A stretch of DNA of 64,000 nt. It comes from Cellulomonas sp. P24. GTDB lineage: Bacteria; Actinomycetota; Actinomycetes; Actinomycetales; Cellulomonadaceae. The stretch is from the NCBI RefSeq assembly GCF_024704385.1, contig NZ_JAJDFX010000002.1, positions 1,922,001 to 1,986,000 of the forward strand, written 5' to 3'. This document shows positions 60,196 through 64,000 of this stretch, in pieces. The notes beneath the pieces were generated by a model. It worked only from the letters and a program-made list of their open reading frames with translations. It was not told where the DNA came from and ran no database searches. A program made the position numbers and the translations under genes. Position 1 is the first letter of the stretch, and each line of letters begins with the position of its first letter.

Positions 60196-61018
60196 TGACC
60201 TTCGTCAGCAGCAGCACGGCGACCACGGCGGCGAGACCGACGCGGTAGCTGATGAAGACGACGAGGCTGTGGTGCGCGACGAGCCGCAGCAGCCACGCGA
60301 TCGACGCGTAGGCGACGACGAGGCTGACGAGCGTGGCCAGGATCGTCGGCGCCCAGCCGACCGAGGCGCTGATGGCGCTCGCCTGCGTGAGACCCTCGTA
60401 GGCCCCGGCGGCGACCAGCGCGGGGATCGACAGGAAGAACGACAGCCGGGTCGCGGCGACGCGGTCGAGGTTGCGGAACAGGCCCGCGCTGATCGTCGTG
60501 CCCGAGCGCGAGACGCCGGGGATCAGCGCGATGCACTGCATGAAGCCGATCACCAGGACGTCCTTGAGGTTGGTCGCGGACTCCGGCCGGTTCTGCCGGC
60601 CGACCTTCTCGGCCGCCCACATCACGACGCTCCAGCCGACCAGCGAGACGACCACGACCCACAGGTTCCGCAGGCCCCCCGTGACGAGGTCCTTGCCGAG
60701 GTACCCGACGATCCCGATCGGGATCGAGCCGATGATCACGTACCAGGCCATCCGGTAGTCCGGGTGGCTTCGCTCGGACGGCGTCCTCAGACCGCGGACC
60801 CACGCGACGACCAGCCGCCCGATGTCACCGCGGAAGAAGATGATCACGGCGATGATCGCCCCGACCTGGATGATCGCCGTGAAGGCCGTGACGCCGGCGT
60901 CCGCCACATCCAGGCCGAGGAGCTTCTCGACGATCGTCAGATGCCCCGTGCTCGACACCGGCAGGAACTCGGTGACCCCTTCGACGATGCCCAGCAGCAG
61001 TGCATGGAAGAAGTTCAT
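60182..61018 (-). CDS. uppP: Undecaprenyl-diphosphatase UppP (BacA)
   Basis: Recycles the undecaprenyl-phosphate lipid carrier for cell-wall synthesis; overproduction gives bacitracin resistance in known cases. 278 residues, about eight membrane helices. Motifs intact: GIVEGVTEFLPVSSTGHL near the start (catalytic glutamates) and PGVSRSGTTISAGLF in the middle. ATG 61018 was chosen (MNFFHALLLG) with GAGGA upstream; the open frame to 61075 adds a non-conserved stretch. Confidence 0.95.
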   Translation of the reverse strand: MNFFHALLLGIVEGVTEFLPVSSTGHLTIVEKLLGLDVADAGVTAFTAIIQVGAIIAVIIFFRGDIGRLVVAWVRGLRTPSERSHPDYRMAWYVIIGSIPIGIVGYLGKDLVTGGLRNLWVVVVSLVGWSVVMWAAEKVGRQNRPESATNLKDVLVIGFMQCIALIPGVSRSGTTISAGLFRNLDRVAATRLSFFLSIPALVAAGAYEGLTQASAISASVGWAPTILATLVSLVVAYASIAWLLRLVAHHSLVVFISYRVGLAAVVAVLLLTKVISAV

Positions 61019-61131
61019 CCCAGGAGTCCTCGTCACAGGTCGTCGCTGATGGCGCGCCGGGCCGAGCCCAGGCACACGGGACCCCGCCCCGCGACGGTGA
61101 CAGTACCAACAGTTGCTCGGAGCACGGGCGG

Positions 61132-61284
61132 CCGCCCGACGAGCGGGTCATGACAACGAGCAGGTCATGACGTCGAGCGGGTCATGACGTCGAGCGGGTC
61201 AGGACATCGAGCGGGTCAGGACATCGAGCAGGTCAGGACATCGAGCAGGTCAGGACATCGAGCAGGTCAGGACATCGACGGGTC
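61132..61284. repeat. 17-base tandem repeat array at the stop of the DgcZ-like gene
   Basis: Eight to nine copies of a 17-base unit, consensus caggacatcgagc(a/g)ggt, with unit starts at 61149, 61166, 61183, 61200, 61217, 61234, 61251 and 61268. The left units are variants (catgacgtcgagcgggt). The right-most unit holds the stop codon of the cyclase gene (61267-61269); the others lie in the spacer before uppP. Confidence 0.88.
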
Positions 61285-62169
61285 CCAGACCTGAGTCTGG
61301 TTGCGGCCCGCGCCCTTGGCCCGGTACAGGGCCTGGTCCGCGCGGTTGATCGACTCCTCGACCGGGACGTCCGCGTCGAGCAGCGTCATCCCGAACGATG
61401 CCGTCACCTGCACCGTGTGGCCCCCGCCCACGTCGATCACCAGCGTCGACAGCCCCTCCCGGATCCGCTCGATCGCCTCGAGCCCTGCCTGTGCGTTCAT
61501 CCCTGGGACGCACACTAGGAACTCCTCGCCGCCGTAGCGGAAGAACTCGTCGTACGGACGCAGGTGCGTGAGGACGTAGCGGACGGTCTCGACCAGGACG
61601 ATGTCGCCGGCCTGGTGGCCGTAGGTGTCGTTGACGGTCTTGAACAGGTCGAGGTCCATCATCGCGATCGTGCAGGCCTGGAGCTCGCGCTTGACCATCT
61701 GCTGCTGCAGGCGCAGCTTCGTCAGCATCCCGATGCGGCTGGCCGCGCCCGTCAGGGGGTCACGGTTGGTGACGCCGTCCTCGAGCTCGTGCCGGAGGCC
61801 GGCCACCTCCGCACGCAGGCGGGTCATCGAGTTGACGAAGCTGTCGTAGTCGCGCACGGAGATCGACTCACCGGCGTGCGACATCGCGAGCAGGTGGGCG
61901 CCGATGCGGTGAAGCTGCTCGTGCTCGGTCGCCACCGCGACGAACCCCGGGTGCTGGCCGAGCGGGGTGTCCTGCTGTGCGTAGTACCACTGCCCGAACG
62001 GGCACCGCCGGTGCGGCACGTCGGCGAGGTCGCGCTCGTCGGGCGGCAGCCGGCAGATGAGCGAGCAGTAGACCCCGTTGCACCACTGCTCGTGCATGTA
62101 CAAGGCCTGGTCCAGGGCGGAGATCGCCGCGGTCATGACCTCTTTGGACATGTAGGCACCGACCGGCAT
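61267..62169 (-). CDS. DgcZ-like diguanylate cyclase with zinc-sensing CZB domain
   Basis: Soluble c-di-GMP synthase, 300 residues, with the two-domain order of E. coli DgcZ (YdeH). N-terminal CZB domain (about 12-120): histidine in LDQALYMHEQW, cysteine in RRCPFGQWYY and histidines in VATEHEQLHRIGAH, matching the His-Cys-His-His zinc site that inhibits DgcZ. C-terminal GGDEF domain (about 135-295) with intact GGEEF and an RxxD site (RPYD) five residues upstream. ATG 62169 has GGGAGGAACGGCC in front; the frame is open to 62268. Two extra cysteines (CNGVYCSLIC) near the zinc site are unusual. The C-terminal few residues come from a tandem repeat. Confidence 0.9.
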   Translation of the reverse strand: MPVGAYMSKEVMTAAISALDQALYMHEQWCNGVYCSLICRLPPDERDLADVPHRRCPFGQWYYAQQDTPLGQHPGFVAVATEHEQLHRIGAHLLAMSHAGESISVRDYDSFVNSMTRLRAEVAGLRHELEDGVTNRDPLTGAASRIGMLTKLRLQQQMVKRELQACTIAMMDLDLFKTVNDTYGHQAGDIVLVETVRYVLTHLRPYDEFFRYGGEEFLVCVPGMNAQAGLEAIERIREGLSTLVIDVGGGHTVQVTASFGMTLLDADVPVEESINRADQALYRAKGAGRNQTQVWDPSMS

Positions 62170-62626
62170 GGCCGTTCCTCCCGGTGTCGTGGCGAACCCG
62201 TGACGGTCCGCCGATAGGGCCACGGGGCGCTGACGCCCCGCAGCGAGGTCGAGGGCGGAGACTCCCACGACCGCGCGGAACGCCGCTCCGAGCCGAGCCT
62301 ATGTCCAGGCACGACACCCGGCCATCCGCCTCCCGGGCGACACCGCGCCCTCCCGCACCCGCCTCCACCCAACCCCGGGGCGCCCATCCCGCACCCGAGC
62401 GCCCGCGCCACGCGCCGCAGGCGTGACTGGAGTGGCTCGTGCGACACCAGAGCCGCCACTCCCGCGCTCCGCGCCGCACGAGTGACTCACGTGACTGGTG
62501 TGACACCTGAGCCGCCACTCCCGCCCCGGCAGTCACACCCATCACTCGTGCGGCGCGGGGCGCGTTGGCGGCCTGCGTGCGGAGCGCGTCGAGCGCCAGC
62601 GCGCGGCGGTCACCACCGGCGGGCGG
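62170..62626. other. 457-base intergenic region with repeats, no gene seen
   Basis: It lies between the SIS-domain gene and the DgcZ-like gene, both leftward. Short open frames here have no supporting features. The right part holds a direct duplication: copies at 62423-62465 and 62491-62525 share gtgactgg, gacacc and gagccgccactcccgc with small differences, plus the inverted repeat at 62471-62556. Confidence 0.6.
62471..62556. repeat. 15-base inverted repeat downstream of the SIS-domain gene
   Basis: gcgccgcacgagtga (62471-62485) and its exact complement (62542-62556) surround 56 bases that contain a further 8-base inverted pair GGTGTGAC (62497-62504) and GTCACACC (62532-62539). The whole could fold into a long stem about 70 bases past the SIS-gene stop and end that transcript. 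Confidence 0.65.
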
Positions 62627-63697
62627 TCAGGCCTGCGGGGTCGCGGGCTCGAGGACCTCGGTCGGCTGCTCGTCGAGCTTCGTGTCGGTCTGCGTGAACA
62701 GGAATTCCTCGAGCGTGAAGTCCCGGGTCTCGCTCGCGTGGGCCATGACCAGCTGCATGATCACGATCTCGACGATCGGCCGCACGAGTCCGCCGAGTCC
62801 GGGCGCGAGCGGCACGATCGTCAGGCGCGGGTGACCGGCCGACGGGATCGCCGCCTCGGGTGCGGTCGTCACCAGGACGACGTGCGCGCCCGACGTCAGC
62901 GCCGAGTCGGGCACGGTGAGCTCCCGCCCGTCGCCGAAGACGATCAGCACGGCGTGGTCGTCGAGGGGCTCCATCGGCCCGTGCAGGTACTGGAACGTCT
63001 CGAACCCCGCCGCGGGCACCCGCAACCCCTCGCGGAACATCAGCGCAGCCTCGGTGGCGGACGCGTAGGACGTGCCCCGCCCGACGACGTCGATCGACGT
63101 GGCGCCGGCCACGTCCGCGGCGATCCGACGTGCCACGTCGTCGTACTCCGCGAGCGCCGCCGCGACGGTGTCCGGGACTGCTGCGACCTCGGGGCCGGCA
63201 GGGACGACGCCGAGCCGGTCGAGCAGCAGCGCGTAGGCGAGCAGGGTCGCGGTGTAGCCCGACGTGTAGACCGGCGAGTCGTCGAAGCCGCCCAGGTCGA
63301 GGGCGACGTCCACGACCTCGGCCAGCGGCGCCGCCGGGAAGTTGCTGATCCCGATCCGCCGACCGACGGTGAGGCCCCGGCCGGCCGCGATCGGCTCGGG
63401 GCTCCGGCCCGACTCCGACACGATCACGTAGTGGTCGGCAGGCTGGAACCCCGGTGCGCCGGCGGACAGGTCGGATGCCACGAGGTTGACGGCACGCACC
63501 CCCGCGCCCGCGAGCACGGCGACGAGTGCGTGCCCCGAGTGGCTCGACGCACCCATCGCGACGACCCCGACGGTCTCCCCCGGCTCCCAGGGTGCGAGCA
63601 CCGCGGTGTCGAGGCTCCGTCCCACGGTCGTGCGGGCGAGCGCCAGGTTGTCCGGCTGCGCGCGCATCGCGTCGACGAACGGGGTCTTCAGGGACAT
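62627..63697 (-). CDS. SIS-domain sugar-phosphate isomerase/deaminase-like protein
   Basis: A 356-residue protein with two SIS domains, like the isomerase half of GlmS and like AgaS/FrlB: SESGRSPEPIAAG in domain one (phosphosugar-binding Ser loop), GVVAMGASSHSGHALVA before it, and IDVVGRGTSYASATEAALMFREGL with PAAGFETFQYLHGPMEPL in domain two, the GlmS-type pattern for amino sugars. It probably deaminates or isomerises an amino-sugar phosphate brought in by the ABC system just upstream. GGAGGAAAG precedes ATG 63697. No glutaminase domain. Confidence 0.85.
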   Translation of the reverse strand: MSLKTPFVDAMRAQPDNLALARTTVGRSLDTAVLAPWEPGETVGVVAMGASSHSGHALVAVLAGAGVRAVNLVASDLSAGAPGFQPADHYVIVSESGRSPEPIAAGRGLTVGRRIGISNFPAAPLAEVVDVALDLGGFDDSPVYTSGYTATLLAYALLLDRLGVVPAGPEVAAVPDTVAAALAEYDDVARRIAADVAGATSIDVVGRGTSYASATEAALMFREGLRVPAAGFETFQYLHGPMEPLDDHAVLIVFGDGRELTVPDSALTSGAHVVLVTTAPEAAIPSAGHPRLTIVPLAPGLGGLVRPIVEIVIMQLVMAHASETRDFTLEEFLFTQTDTKLDEQPTEVLEPATPQA

Positions 63698-63744
63698 CTT
63701 TCCTCCGTGGATCGGTGTGGACGTGCTCTCGGCGAGGGTCGGGG

Positions 63745-64000
63745 TCAGCCCTTGACCCCACCGGCGGCCATGCCGCTGACGACGTACCGCTGGAATGCGA
63801 CGGCCACGATGATCGGCGGCAGCGCGGCGAGGATCCCTCCGGCGGCGACGAGCCCGAAGTCGGTCGTGTACCGGCCGGCGAACTCGGAGATCACGACGGG
63901 CAACGTCTTCGCGGCACTCGACGACGTGAAGATCAGCGCGTACATGAACTCGTCCCAGGCCAGCAGGAACGCGAACATGATCGCGGCAAAGATCCCGGGA
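63745..64000 (-). CDS. Sugar ABC transporter permease, MalG-like (5' part outside window)
   Basis: C-terminal 84 residues of a CUT1-type sugar permease. The visible end reads FAFLLAWDEFMYALIFTSSS, then KTLPVVISEFAGRYTTDFG, LVAAGGILAALPPIIVAVAF and QRYVVSGMAAGGVKG, the classical end of MalG/LacG relatives. It is cut by the window edge, not truncated. The SIS gene follows at 48 bases, so both belong to one sugar-uptake operon. Confidence 0.92.
   Translation of the reverse strand, partial: PGIFAAIMFAFLLAWDEFMYALIFTSSSAAKTLPVVISEFAGRYTTDFGLVAAGGILAALPPIIVAVAFQRYVVSGMAAGGVKG

Noticed and set aside
61132-61284. CRISPR array
   Set aside because: The 17-base units are directly adjacent without spacers, and no cas gene is present.

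Overview
High-GC DNA with frequent GTG/TTG starts, ATGA/GTGA stop-start overlaps, several apparently leaderless genes, a SARP regulator, a DUF1684 protein and a LytR_C protein points to a high-GC actinobacterium, most plausibly a Cellulomonas-like member of the Micrococcales. The genus is an inference from gene style, not from a marker gene.

Layout. 1-4648: ribose-type sugar ABC transporter (permease, double ATPase, lipoprotein binding protein) on the minus strand, divergent from a DeoR-family regulator with a palindromic operator candidate between them. 4700-7742: arsenate reductase, an ArsR-ArsC fusion with a clear operator, and a TDT/SLAC1-type transporter. 7895-8158: acylphosphatase. 8174-23157: arm A of an extracellular contractile injection system (eCIS): a divergent SARP regulator, then tube adaptor, LysM protein, split spike, PAAR-like tip, gp25, two large baseplate proteins, a tail-I/beta-helix protein and a DUF6519 fibre-like protein ending in a PASTA domain. 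23375-41296: apparently unrelated genes (unknown protein, SppA-type protease, diguanylate cyclase, MarR and ClC channel, DUF2807 lipoprotein, GGDEF-EAL protein, complete kdpFABCDE operon). 41527-53962: arm B of the eCIS on the minus strand: sheath, inner tube, zinc-ribbon chaperone-like protein, disordered protein, DUF4255 cap, AAA+ ATPase and a 1612-residue DUF4157 (eCIS core) putative cargo. 54189-54593: a small divergent gene. 54654-61018: small conserved protein, LytR_C protein, uracil permease, DUF4190 protein, GT-C glycosyltransferase, DUF1684 protein, VOC protein, UppP. 61267-64000: DgcZ-like zinc-sensing diguanylate cyclase, SIS-domain sugar-phosphate protein and the end of a sugar ABC permease.

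Main result. The two eCIS arms are about 18 kb apart and transcribed toward each other, but they are complementary: arm A holds the spike and baseplate, arm B the sheath, tube, cap, ATPase and candidate cargo. In front of the first gene of arm A, the sheath gene of arm B and the small gene at 54189 I find the same element: three GTGACGN heptamers at exact 11-base spacing, followed 8-9 bases later by a -10-like hexamer. That is the known architecture of a SARP binding site, and a SARP gene sits at the head of arm A. The window therefore seems to hold a split but co-regulated injection system, with one unknown gene tied to it by its promoter. No obvious tape-measure gene is visible.

Other structure: three copies of a long intergenic palindrome with a shared hairpin core, one of which supplies the C-terminus of the SARP; a 17-base tandem array at the end of the DgcZ-like gene; and three c-di-GMP enzymes, one with an eroded EAL domain. 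No rRNA, tRNA, CRISPR array or insertion sequence was seen.
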